Positions 17,301 to 25,254 of a stretch of DNA of 64,000 bases are shown here, piece by piece (position 1 is the stretch's first letter; every line of letters begins with the position of its first letter). The notes under the pieces were generated by a model. It saw only the letters and a list, made by a program, of their open reading frames with translations, did not search any database and was not told the DNA's origin. The stretch is from an uncultured Oscillospiraceae bacterium (GTDB lineage Bacteria; Bacillota; Clostridia; Oscillospirales; Oscillospiraceae), in the NCBI GenBank assembly GCA_934591635.1, contig CAKTPI010000005.1, forward strand, positions 56,360 to 120,359, given 5' to 3'. A program made the translations under genes and the position numbers.

Positions 17301-17348
17301 ACACTACATTTTGTGGTCTGCTATTGACAAAACCACAATATATAGTAT
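17301..17348 (+). promoter_or_regulatory. pair of NrdR boxes upstream of nrdD
   Basis: ACACTACATTTTGTGG (17301-17316) and CCACAATATATAGTAT (17333-17348) both match the NrdR box consensus acaCwAtATaTwGtgt. They are 32 bp apart start to start, the three-turn spacing typical for the paired boxes bound by the (d)ATP-sensing repressor NrdR. The second box overlaps the promoter spacer, which is the normal repressing position. The regulator gene nrdR is not in the window. Confidence 0.85.
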
Positions 17349-17353
17349 ATAAT
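17324..17353 (+). promoter_or_regulatory. nrdD promoter
   Basis: TTGACA (17324-17329), an 18-bp spacer and TATAAT (17348-17353) match SigA consensus in both boxes. The promoter is interleaved with the two NrdR boxes. Confidence 0.85.
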
Positions 17354-17401
17354 ACGACCCGTACGTATGCAGACACATTTGAGCAGGAGGAGGACTTTTA
17401 C

Positions 17402-19576
17402 GTGAAAATTATCAAGAGAAACGGCACAGAAGCCGATTTTGATATTGAGAAGATCAATATAGCAGTCACCAAAGCCAATGAGGCCACTGATGAGAAGGTG
17501 CGCCTGACCCCCCTTCAGATTCGCCGTATTTCCGAGCGGGTGGAGGTTGCCTGTGAGGAAATGGGACGGAGTCCCTCGGTAGAAGAAATTCAGGACTTGG
17601 TTGAAAAGTCTATCATGGCGCACGGAGCCTTCGAGGTGGCCAAGGAGTATATCACCTATCGCTATACCCGTAGTCTGCTGCGGCAGTCTAACACGACGGA
17701 TGACCGTATCCTCAGTCTGATCGAGTGCAATAACGAGGAAGTTAAGCAGGAGAATGCAAACAAGAACCCAACAATCAACGCGGTTCAGCGCGACTATATG
17801 GCGGGAGAGGTTTCAAAGGATATTACCAATCGTATTCTTCTCCCACCGGATGTTGTGGCTGCCCATGAAAGCGGCATTATTCATTTTCACGATTCTGATT
17901 ACTACGCCCAGCATATGCACAATTGCGACCTGGTTAACCTGGAGGACATGCTGCAGAACGGGACGGTTATTTCCGGTACTTTGATTGAAAAGCCGCATTC
18001 CTTTTCCACTGCCTGCAACATTGCCACGCAGATTATTGCGCAGGTTGCGTCCAATCAGTATGGTGGCCAGTCCATTTCTCTGACCCATTTGGCTCCTTTT
18101 GTCCAAATCAGCCGGGAGAAGATCCGCAGAAGCGTGCAAAAGGAAATGGAGGTATTTGGCATCAATCCTTCGGAGGAAGCCATCTCCAAGGTGGTGGAGG
18201 ATCGCTTGCGGGATGAGGTGCGCCGGGGTGTACAGACCATCCAGTATCAGGTGGTCACCCTGATGACGACCAATGGGCAGGCTCCCTTTATTACCGTATT
18301 TATGTACCTGAATGAGGCCAGGAACGAACAGGAAAAGCGGGATCTTGCCATGATTATCGAGGAGACCCTCCGCCAGCGCTATGAGGGCGTGAAGAACGAG
18401 AAAGGCGTGTGGATTACTCCGGCTTTCCCCAAGCTGATTTACGTGCTGGAGGAGGAAAACATTCGGGAGGGAACACCCTACTGGTATCTGACCAAGCTGG
18501 CAGCGCAGTGTACCGCGAAACGCATGGTTCCGGACTACATCAGTGAGAAGAAAATGCTGGAACTGAAGGTGGATAAAAATGGCGAAGGTCATTGCTACAC
18601 CTGCATGGGCTGCCGTTCTTTCCTGACTCCCTATGTAGATGAGAATGGAAAGCCAAAATACTATGGCCGCTTTAACCAGGGCGTGGTTACGATTAACTTG
18701 GTGGATGTGGCGCTGTCCTCCGACAGGAACATGGACAAGTTCTGGAAGATTTTTGATGAGCGTTTGGAGCTGTGCCATAAGGCGCTGATGTGCCGCCACA
18801 ATCGCCTGAAGGGTACGCTGTCCGATGCGGCACCCATCCTGTGGCAGTATGGTGCGCTGGCTCGGCTGAAGAAGGGAGAGCCGATCGATAAACTGCTTTA
18901 TGGCGGCTATTCCACCATTTCTCTTGGTTATGCTGGGCTGTATGAGTGCGTTAAGTATATGACAGGGAAATCCCATACGGATGAAGAGGCAAAGCCCTTT
19001 GCGCTGCAGGTGATGCAGCATATGAACGATGCCTGCAAGACCTGGAAGGCAGAGCACAACATTGATTTTTCGTTGTATGGAACGCCGTTGGAGTCTACAA
19101 CTTACAAGTTTGCGAAGTGTCTTCAGAAGCGTTTCGGCATGGTTCCCGGTATTACGGATAAGAGCTACATTACAAATTCCTACCATGTCCATGTGACAGA
19201 GCCAATTGATGCTTTTACAAAGCTTCGCTTTGAGGCGGAATTTCAGCAGTTATCTCCCGGCGGCGCCATCAGCTATGTGGAAGTACCAAATATGCAGCAA
19301 AATATTGATGCGGTGTTGGAACTGATGCAGTTTATTTATGATAACATTATGTATGCGGAGCTGAACACCAAATCGGATTACTGCCAGATTTGCGGATATG
19401 ACGGCGAGATTGAAATTCAGGAGGATGAGAATAAACTGGTTTGGGTTTGCCCCCAATGCGGTAATCGGGATCAGAGCAAGATGAACGTTGCCCGCCGAAC
19501 CTGCGGCTATATCGGCACGCAGTTTTGGAATCAGGGACGTACACAGGAAATTAAAGATCGCGTGCTTCATCTGTAA
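17402..19576 (+). CDS. nrdD: anaerobic ribonucleoside-triphosphate reductase (class III)
   Basis: Glycyl-radical enzyme reducing ribonucleoside triphosphates to deoxy forms under anoxia. 724 residues from GTG 17402, which follows AGGAGGAGG. An upstream in-frame extension covers the promoter and is rejected. N-terminal ATP-cone (KIIKRNGTEADFDIEKI), catalytic barrel with CYTCMGCRS (about residues 399-407), a C-terminal zinc site (CQIC about 660, CPQC about 683) and the radical loop RRTCGYIGTQFW with Gly at about 702. The activase gene nrdG, which often follows, is absent here; a terminator comes instead, so the activase must be encoded elsewhere. Confidence 0.96.
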   Translation: MKIIKRNGTEADFDIEKINIAVTKANEATDEKVRLTPLQIRRISERVEVACEEMGRSPSVEEIQDLVEKSIMAHGAFEVAKEYITYRYTRSLLRQSNTTDDRILSLIECNNEEVKQENANKNPTINAVQRDYMAGEVSKDITNRILLPPDVVAAHESGIIHFHDSDYYAQHMHNCDLVNLEDMLQNGTVISGTLIEKPHSFSTACNIATQIIAQVASNQYGGQSISLTHLAPFVQISREKIRRSVQKEMEVFGINPSEEAISKVVEDRLRDEVRRGVQTIQYQVVTLMTTNGQAPFITVFMYLNEARNEQEKRDLAMIIEETLRQRYEGVKNEKGVWITPAFPKLIYVLEEENIREGTPYWYLTKLAAQCTAKRMVPDYISEKKMLELKVDKNGEGHCYTCMGCRSFLTPYVDENGKPKYYGRFNQGVVTINLVDVALSSDRNMDKFWKIFDERLELCHKALMCRHNRLKGTLSDAAPILWQYGALARLKKGEPIDKLLYGGYSTISLGYAGLYECVKYMTGKSHTDEEAKPFALQVMQHMNDACKTWKAEHNIDFSLYGTPLESTTYKFAKCLQKRFGMVPGITDKSYITNSYHVHVTEPIDAFTKLRFEAEFQQLSPGGAISYVEVPNMQQNIDAVLELMQFIYDNIMYAELNTKSDYCQICGYDGEIEIQEDENKLVWVCPQCGNRDQSKMNVARRTCGYIGTQFWNQGRTQEIKDRVLHL

Positions 19577-19586
19577 ATGAATGATT

Positions 19587-19632
19587 AAAATCCAGCCAAA
19601 TTCCTTCTTGGGGAACTTGGCTGGATTTTTTA
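19587..19632. terminator. bidirectional terminator between nrdD and the YitT-like gene
   Basis: Stem AATCCAGCCAA / TTGGCTGGATT with a T-run on the plus strand and As ahead of it that give Ts on the minus strand. It serves the convergent nrdD and 19630-20220 genes. Confidence 0.85.
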
Positions 19633-20220
19633 AGCCTTTTTTTGCAAAAGTCCTATGATTTGGCCGGACAGGATTACCGTCAGCAGAGAGTAGGCAATCC
19701 GGCTCAGTGGAATATAGCTCAGGGAAAGCAGAAGGACAACAAGATCACTGATAAGGTAAATCCATTGAATCGGGATCGATGAAACCTTCGCAAGACTCAT
19801 TGCTAATGCATCATCGCCGCTGGTAGCACCGCCAACCCGCACACACAGACCGCTGCCGATGCCCACGAAGAGGCTGCCAATAACGGAAGCCAGCAGCGGC
19901 ATTTCAGCAATTTGAGGATAGAGCGGTGGAAACTGTTCACACACAAAATAGGACACCGAGTACCCAAGGGCGGCACAGGCAGAGTAAACCACGAAGGACT
20001 TGCCAAAGGTGCGCCAGCCCAATAAATAACACAGTGCATTCAGGATGAGGCTGGAAAAAGCAGGGGAGATATGGAACCAGTGGTGAATCAGAAGCACAGC
20101 ACCCAATACGCCACCCTCTGTGATATCCGCAACAGAATGAATATTGTACATTCCAAATGCAAGAAAACCGGCGCTCAAAAATGCAATGGCACAGGAATGC
20201 AAAGAAATTTCTCTTTTCAT
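19630..20220 (-). CDS. YitT/DUF161-family membrane protein
   Basis: A 196-residue polytopic membrane protein with about five to six hydrophobic segments. The family feature is the repeated half-motif seen here as ADITEGGVLGAVLL (about residues 31-44) and GGATSGDDALAMSLAK (about 129-144). Typical YitT proteins are about 280 residues and end in a soluble DUF2179 domain, which is missing here, so this is a short membrane-only version. Function unknown; some members are suspected transporters. It lies 2 bp downstream of tmcAL on the same strand and is probably cotranscribed. Confidence 0.75.
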   Translation of the reverse strand: MKREISLHSCAIAFLSAGFLAFGMYNIHSVADITEGGVLGAVLLIHHWFHISPAFSSLILNALCYLLGWRTFGKSFVVYSACAALGYSVSYFVCEQFPPLYPQIAEMPLLASVIGSLFVGIGSGLCVRVGGATSGDDALAMSLAKVSSIPIQWIYLISDLVVLLLSLSYIPLSRIAYSLLTVILSGQIIGLLQKKA

Positions 20221-20222
20221 TT

Positions 20223-21350
20223 TTACTCCTTAAAATAATATATTCGCCTTTTTCCTTCAATTCCTGGCGGCTCAATGCCATCGATACAAAAGATTCCATA
20301 CAAGTCACCAAAGCGTTTTTCGCGATCACTTGGGGCGTCTCCGGCGTTACGAAATGATGGCTGCGTCCGTAAAACGGCTCGGCCCCGATCATTGAACGCC
20401 AGAATACGGACAGTTTCCGGTTCACCTCCGAAGTCATCCTGCCGCAATTCCAAAAAGGCACAAAGAATCATGCGGTCAATGCGCGTCCGTGTGTAACGCT
20501 TTGACTTGACTGCGTTAACAATGGATGACAAATCAGAAGTATTCCGGGATGCTTTCATCAGCTTGCGCCACAGACCCTCAGAGCTATAGGGAAGCGCCGC
20601 AAAATCGTCTTCGGACATGGTCCGAAGTTTGGCGATTACAGCCCGCTCTCCGGCTTCCAAGGTGTGACGAGGGGCCTGGTCAAATATCTTCGCCGCACTG
20701 GAGGGAATTGCGTCAGCCCAGTCCCTGCCCTTTAACATCATATTACGTACTGCTGTCGCAGATGGAGCGGTGGTGTTCAGCTGTTCTGCATGATAGGAGC
20801 CCTCCCGAAAAATTGGAAAGAGTGACATGAAGCTCCCTTGCGTTAAAATTGCTTTGGTGTATTCCACACCAAGAATATCGTTCGGATTTGACAAGCTCCA
20901 GGGAATTTTCATCTGCTGGAGTGCTTGCTGCCGGGCGGCGGGGAAGGAGATACCGGATGCCAGTGCGTCCTTCAAATGGACGGAAAAGTTGGGGGAGAGA
21001 AGCGCCTGTGCCGTATGCTCCAGTGCAGCAGAATCCATGGATTCTGTTCCAAAACAAAGAATGTCGCAGCACTTGGAAAGAATTTTGACGCCGCCGGCGG
21101 CAAAACCCTCAGCGGAGGAGAGGGCAATTTCAGTGGGAAGCTCCAAAATCAGGTCTGCACCGCACTGAACGGCAGCCTGTGCCCGCAGGCTTTTGTCAAA
21201 GATTGCCGGAGTACCTCGCTGGACGTAGTTACCGCTCATCAGGCAAACAATGATGCAATCTGCCCCAAAATGTTCCCGAATAATTTGAAATTGCCGCTGG
21301 TGCCCATTGTGAAACGGATTATATTCACAGATGATACCTACTTTTTTCAT
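20223..21350 (-). CDS. tmcAL: tRNA(Met) cytidine acetate ligase TmcAL
   Basis: Acetylates the wobble cytidine of elongator tRNA-Met using acetate and ATP (TmcAL, formerly YlbM). 375 residues, slightly short of Bacillus YlbM. The nucleotidyltransferase start GIICEYNPFHNGH (residues 4-16) carries the HxGH motif. Other family stretches are MSGNYVQRGTPAIFDK (about 38-53), CGADLILELPTEIALSSAEGFA (about 62-83) and SNPNDILGVEY (about 155-165). It is divergent from ackA, a pleasing but possibly accidental link, since both enzymes use acetate. Confidence 0.92.
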   Translation of the reverse strand: MKKVGIICEYNPFHNGHQRQFQIIREHFGADCIIVCLMSGNYVQRGTPAIFDKSLRAQAAVQCGADLILELPTEIALSSAEGFAAGGVKILSKCCDILCFGTESMDSAALEHTAQALLSPNFSVHLKDALASGISFPAARQQALQQMKIPWSLSNPNDILGVEYTKAILTQGSFMSLFPIFREGSYHAEQLNTTAPSATAVRNMMLKGRDWADAIPSSAAKIFDQAPRHTLEAGERAVIAKLRTMSEDDFAALPYSSEGLWRKLMKASRNTSDLSSIVNAVKSKRYTRTRIDRMILCAFLELRQDDFGGEPETVRILAFNDRGRAVLRTQPSFRNAGDAPSDREKRFGDLYGIFCIDGIEPPGIEGKRRIYYFKE

Positions 21351-21388
21351 CCTGTGTACTCCTTTGACAAAAAAATTCTCTTTAGGGG

Positions 21389-21417
21389 TTGAGAAAAAGA
21401 GAAAAATAGACTATAAT
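21389..21417 (+). promoter_or_regulatory. ackA promoter
   Basis: TTGAGA (21389-21394), a 17-bp spacer and TATAAT (21412-21417), about 70 bp upstream of the ackA start. AGGAGG lies just before the start codon. Confidence 0.75.
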
Positions 21418-21488
21418 AACATCGGCTATGGAAATTATACCATATTTTCCGTAAATTGTAATATCAAATTATCTAGGAGGCAATTCCA

Positions 21489-22682
21489 ATGAATGTTTTG
21501 GTTATCAACGCCGGCAGCTCCTCGCTGAAATATCAGCTGATGAACCCGGAGACCGGCGATGTGGCAGCCAAGGGCTTGTGTGAGCGCATTTATCTTGACG
21601 GTCGGCTGACCCACAAGGTAGGCGACAAAAAGGTGGTTAAGGATATCCCGATGCCCTCCCACTCTGAAGCCATCCAGGCTGTCCTGGAAATCCTGGTTGA
21701 CCCCGAGAACGGCGTGATCAAGTCTGTGGATGAAATTGATGCTGTTGGTCACCGTGTGCTCCATGGCGGCATGGAGTTCTCCGATTCCTGCATCATTAAT
21801 GACGAGGTCATCAAGGCTATTGAAAAGTGCATTCCCTTGGGCCCGCTGCACAACCCTGCAAACCTGATGGGCATTCGTGCCTGCCAGGCGGTGATGCCCA
21901 ATACGCCCCAGGTGGCTGTATTCGATACTGCATTTCACATGACCATGCCCCCCAAGGCTTACCGCTATGCTATTCCCACTGAGTACTACAAGAATGATGA
22001 TATCCGTCGCTACGGTTTCCACGGTACCTCTCATAAGTATATTGCCCGCCGCGCTGCTGAGCTGATGGGTACAAAGAACTTTAAGATGGTCAACTGCCAT
22101 CTGGGCAATGGTTCTTCCTTGTCTGCTGTGAAGGATGGCAAGTGCCAGGATACGTCCATGGGCCTGTCTCCTTTGGCTGGTGTTCCCATGGGTACCCGCT
22201 CGGGCGACATTGACCCCTGCGTGGTACAGTTTATCTGCAATAAGTACAGCATGAGCGTAGACGATTGCCTGACCATGCTGAACAAGAAGTCTGGCGTGCT
22301 GGCTTTGTCCGGTGTGTCCTCTGACTTCCGGGATCTGACTGCGGGTGCTGAGAGCGGCAATGAGGATTGCAGACTGGCACTGGACAAGTTCTATTATGAG
22401 GTCGCCAAGTATGTTGGCGCGTATACGGCTGCACTGAACGGCATTGATATGCTGACCTTCACCGCCGGTGTGGGCGAGAACGATGCCGATGCCCGTGCCG
22501 CCATTTGCTCTTACCTGGGCTTTATGGGCGTGAAGATTGATGCTGAGAAGAACAAGGTTCGCGGCCAGGAGATGAAGATTTCCACTGAGGATTCCAAGGT
22601 TCAGGTCTGGGTTATCCCCACCAACGAAGAGTTGATGATTGCACAGGATACTGCTGAGTTGGTCAACGCAGCAAAGAAGTGA
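21489..22682 (+). CDS. ackA: acetate kinase
   Basis: Converts acetyl phosphate and ADP to acetate and ATP, the main energy-yielding step of acetogenic fermentation. 397 residues, normal length. ASKHA-family motifs: NAGSSSLKYQL (residues 7-17), GHRVLHGG (about 86-93), the substrate loop FDTAFHMTMP, RRYGFHGTSHKY (about 173-184), HLGNGSS (about 203) and the C-terminal TFTAGVGEND (about 320-329). The codon choice is strongly biased towards C-ending codons, in keeping with high expression. No pta is adjacent. Confidence 0.97.
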   Translation: MNVLVINAGSSSLKYQLMNPETGDVAAKGLCERIYLDGRLTHKVGDKKVVKDIPMPSHSEAIQAVLEILVDPENGVIKSVDEIDAVGHRVLHGGMEFSDSCIINDEVIKAIEKCIPLGPLHNPANLMGIRACQAVMPNTPQVAVFDTAFHMTMPPKAYRYAIPTEYYKNDDIRRYGFHGTSHKYIARRAAELMGTKNFKMVNCHLGNGSSLSAVKDGKCQDTSMGLSPLAGVPMGTRSGDIDPCVVQFICNKYSMSVDDCLTMLNKKSGVLALSGVSSDFRDLTAGAESGNEDCRLALDKFYYEVAKYVGAYTAALNGIDMLTFTAGVGENDADARAAICSYLGFMGVKIDAEKNKVRGQEMKISTEDSKVQVWVIPTNEELMIAQDTAELVNAAKK

Positions 22683-22697
22683 TTATCTGAAATTTCA

Positions 22698-22724
22698 GGG
22701 CCGCCGCATTTTTGCGGCGGCTCT
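22698..22724 (+). terminator. GC-rich hairpin between ackA and pepT
   Basis: GCCGCCGCA, a T-rich loop and TGCGGCGGC form a very stable stem without a following T-run. It ends about 20 bp before the pepT start and may act as a 3' stabiliser for the ackA message or a partial terminator. Confidence 0.5.
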
Positions 22725-22743
22725 GCTTGTAAGGAGCATGAAA

Positions 22744-23958
22744 ATGGAAACTGTATCCAATCGTTTTTTGCGCTATGTAGCCTTTGATACCCAGTCAGAT
22801 GAGGCTTCCGAAAGCTGTCCATCCACGGAGAAACAGAAGCTTTTGGGGCAGCAGCTGGTGACCGAAATGCGTACAATGGGAATTGAGGACGCCCATATGG
22901 ATGCCAGCGGCTATGTCTATGGCAGTGTACCAGGTGACCCGGATTTGCCGGTGATTGGCCTGATTTCTCATATGGATACAGCTCCGGATTCCTCCGGAGC
23001 CAATATCAAGGCCCGAATAGTATCCTATGATGGGGGAGATATTCTGCTTAATGAGGCTGAAAAGATTTATCTGAGAGAGGCAGACTACCCCATCTTGCAA
23101 AACAGCCGCGGGAAACACCTGATTGTAACGGATGGCACAACGCTGCTGGGTGCGGATGACAAGGCGGGCATTGCGGAAATTCTGACAGCAGCCGAACGCT
23201 TGATTGAAAAGGGCGGACGGCATGCAACGTTGAAGATTGGCTTCACACCCGATGAGGAAATTGGCAGGGGAGCAGATCTGTTCGATATAAAGAGCTTTGG
23301 CGCAGACTTCGCTTATACCGCAGATGGCGGTACCCTGGGGGAGCTTGAATATGAAAATTTTAACGCGGCAAGTGCCAAAGCTATATTCCGCGGCTTGAAT
23401 ATTCATCCCGGCTCCGCCAAGGATAAGATGGTCAACTCCATGTATATTGCAATGGAATTTCAGTCCATGCTGCCGCAGGCACAAAAGCCGGAGCATACTG
23501 AGGGCTACGAGGGATTTATACACCTGACACATATGGAGGGTGAGGTAGAGGAGAGCTGCCTGGAATATATTCTTCGAGATCACGATTTACAGAAGCTGAA
23601 TGAGAAAAAGCAAGTAATGGAGCGTGCTGCGGCTTTCCTGAATGCAAAATATGGTGCGGGAGCGGTAGAGCTGACGGTCAAGGACAGTTATTACAATATG
23701 AAGCAATGCATTCTGCCTCATATGGAAATTGTGGAGCGGGCGAAGCGTGCCATGGAACAGGCGGGTATGCAGCCTAAAGAGGTGCCGATTCGCGGCGGCA
23801 CAGACGGCGCAAGATTGTCCTATGAAGGATTACTTTGCCCCAATCTTTGTACCGGCGGCGAGAATTTCCACGGGCGGTTCGAATTTATTCCGGTGGAAGA
23901 CATGGAACAGTGCGTGGATATGCTGGAATACATTCTCAGGGATTCCACAGAAAAGTAA
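22744..23958 (+). CDS. pepT: peptidase T (tripeptide aminopeptidase)
   Basis: Cytoplasmic dizinc M20 aminopeptidase cleaving N-terminal residues from tripeptides. 404 residues, normal length. Metal ligands and active-site residues appear in SHMDTAPD (about residues 76-83), DGTTLLGADDKAG (about 131-143), DEEIGRGAD (about 172-180) and near the C-terminus GENFHGRFEF (His about 376). AAGGAG lies 7 bp before ATG 22744; the ATG six bases earlier would be too close to that site. It ends at a strong bidirectional terminator. Confidence 0.95.
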   Translation: METVSNRFLRYVAFDTQSDEASESCPSTEKQKLLGQQLVTEMRTMGIEDAHMDASGYVYGSVPGDPDLPVIGLISHMDTAPDSSGANIKARIVSYDGGDILLNEAEKIYLREADYPILQNSRGKHLIVTDGTTLLGADDKAGIAEILTAAERLIEKGGRHATLKIGFTPDEEIGRGADLFDIKSFGADFAYTADGGTLGELEYENFNAASAKAIFRGLNIHPGSAKDKMVNSMYIAMEFQSMLPQAQKPEHTEGYEGFIHLTHMEGEVEESCLEYILRDHDLQKLNEKKQVMERAAAFLNAKYGAGAVELTVKDSYYNMKQCILPHMEIVERAKRAMEQAGMQPKEVPIRGGTDGARLSYEGLLCPNLCTGGENFHGRFEFIPVEDMEQCVDMLEYILRDSTEK

Positions 23959-23964
23959 AAAGCA

Positions 23965-24004
23965 GGAGGCTTCCCGGTTCATTTTCGGGAAGCCTCCATT
24001 TTTA
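23965..24004. terminator. bidirectional terminator
   Basis: GGAGGCTTCCCG / CGGGAAGCCTCC 12-bp stem (23965-23997) followed by ATTTTT on the plus strand and, read the other way, by a T-rich stretch. It separates pepT from the convergent gene at 24009-24347. Confidence 0.88.
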
Positions 24005-24008
24005 CAAA

Positions 24009-24347
24009 TTAACCCTCAAAATCCTCATCACTTGCAACAGGAGTGGAGTCATCAGCGGCAGGCGCTTCGGGGGCAGCTGTTTTTTCCTGAGCGGTAGCAA
24101 CGGGTTCGTCCTTGGCAGCTTCAGGAGCAGGAGCGGTTTCTTCCGTGGTTTCAGCAGCGGGAGCAGCCTCTTCCTTCGGTGCTTCATTGGCAGTGTAATG
24201 GAAGGTCGCAATAGGGGTGGAGTTGCAGCCCATCAGCTTTTTAGCCCATTCCACAATCTTGTCACCGTAGGTTGCAACGATGTAAACTGCACCGATCACA
24301 GCGGCCAAAGCGGAAATAACCTTCATAATGGTGTTAAACTTGTTCAT
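24009..24347 (-). CDS. small membrane-anchored protein with acidic Ala/Pro/Glu tail
   Basis: A 112-residue protein. One hydrophobic segment near the N-terminus (about residues 9-26, SALAAVIGAVYIVATYG) is followed by a short amphipathic helix (KIVEWAKKLMG), one cysteine, and then about 60 residues of low-complexity Ala, Glu, Pro and Thr ending in an acidic DEDFEG. AAGGAGG precedes the ATG, and it has its own promoter at 24384-24412. I recognise the type, a one-pass protein with a disordered acidic tail common in gut Oscillospirales, but know no function. Confidence 0.7.
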   Translation of the reverse strand: MNKFNTIMKVISALAAVIGAVYIVATYGDKIVEWAKKLMGCNSTPIATFHYTANEAPKEEAAPAAETTEETAPAPEAAKDEPVATAQEKTAAPEAPAADDSTPVASDEDFEG

Positions 24348-24383
24348 GATAGGATCCTCCTTATATTTCTGATGAATATCAAT

Positions 24384-24412
24384 AGTATACCCAATCAGTG
24401 CGGAAAAAGCAA
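24384..24412 (-). promoter_or_regulatory. promoter of the small acidic membrane protein gene
   Basis: On the minus strand TTGCTT (24412-24407), a 17-bp spacer and TATACT (24389-24384), about 40 bp upstream of the start codon. Confidence 0.7.
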
Positions 24413-24448
24413 CATATAAATTGTTAAAAAGATGGTAAAGATTAAAAA

Positions 24449-25246
24449 TTATACGTAATTGTACAGTCCTCTGACACTGACTTCACCGGAGTTGACATGC
24501 TCAATTGTACCGTCGTCGTATTGAACAATCAGTGCGGCCTGATCATCCACATCCAGTGCCAAACCGTGACGGACGTTCTCTCCGCGGACAACGCTTACCT
24601 GCTGCCCGATGGTGATGCAGTCACGGCGGTATGCTGCTAAAATGGCATCCTTGTGCGTCAAAAGCGTACCGTTCATTTGGCAGAAGGAATCCACCATTGC
24701 AGCGGCAATCAGTGCCCGGTCAACAGGTTTTCCGGCGGCCATTCTAAGGGAACCGGCAAAGCTGCGGAGGCCTTCCGGAAAGTCCTGGGGCTGCTGGTTG
24801 CAGTTGATACCGATGCCGATAATGGCGCAGTCCAACTTGCTTTCTTTGCCCATTATCAGTTCAACCAGAATCCCGGCCAATTTCCGCTTTTCAAATACAA
24901 TATCATTCGTCCATTTTATGCCCGGACGGAAACCGGCGGCAGTCTGGATGGCATTGCAGGCAGCGCTGCCTGCGGCACAGGTCAGGTGCATCAAATCCAT
25001 CGGGGAACACTGGGGGCGAAGCAGAACACTCATATAAATGCCGGTTTCGGGTGGGGACAAAAATTGTCGGCCCAACCGGCCCTTACCATTGGATTGGCTT
25101 CCGGCGATGAGTGTGGTACCCTCCGGCGCCCCTTGAGCAGCCAGCTGCTTCAGGACATCGTTGGTGGAGGTAATATGATCGAAGTACTGGATATGCTCCC
25201 GCCAGGGGTTTTCGGAGGAAAGTGCGGAGATAATCGATTGCAGCAT
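24449..25246 (-). CDS. birA: biotin--[acetyl-CoA-carboxylase] ligase, monofunctional
   Basis: Activates biotin with ATP and attaches it to the carrier lysine of carboxylases. 265 residues. The catalytic core has GKGRLGRQF (about residues 54-62, the GRGRRGR-type loop), KWTNDIV (about 110-116) and KLAGILVE (about 121-128), and a small C-terminal beta domain follows. The N-terminal DNA-binding domain of the Escherichia coli and Bacillus repressor forms is missing, so it should not regulate biotin genes. It starts 8 bp after the membrane/E2-like gene and is probably on the same message. Confidence 0.92.
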   Translation of the reverse strand: MLQSIISALSSENPWREHIQYFDHITSTNDVLKQLAAQGAPEGTTLIAGSQSNGKGRLGRQFLSPPETGIYMSVLLRPQCSPMDLMHLTCAAGSAACNAIQTAAGFRPGIKWTNDIVFEKRKLAGILVELIMGKESKLDCAIIGIGINCNQQPQDFPEGLRSFAGSLRMAAGKPVDRALIAAAMVDSFCQMNGTLLTHKDAILAAYRRDCITIGQQVSVVRGENVRHGLALDVDDQAALIVQYDDGTIEHVNSGEVSVRGLYNYV

Positions 25247-25254
25247 ATGGCACC

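Noticed and set aside
17210..17401. N-terminal extension of nrdD
   Set aside because: It covers the promoter and both NrdR boxes; the GTG at 17402 has the ribosome site and the family's usual N-terminus.
17813..19192. A 459-codon minus-strand frame inside nrdD
   Set aside because: Shadow of a highly conserved enzyme gene.
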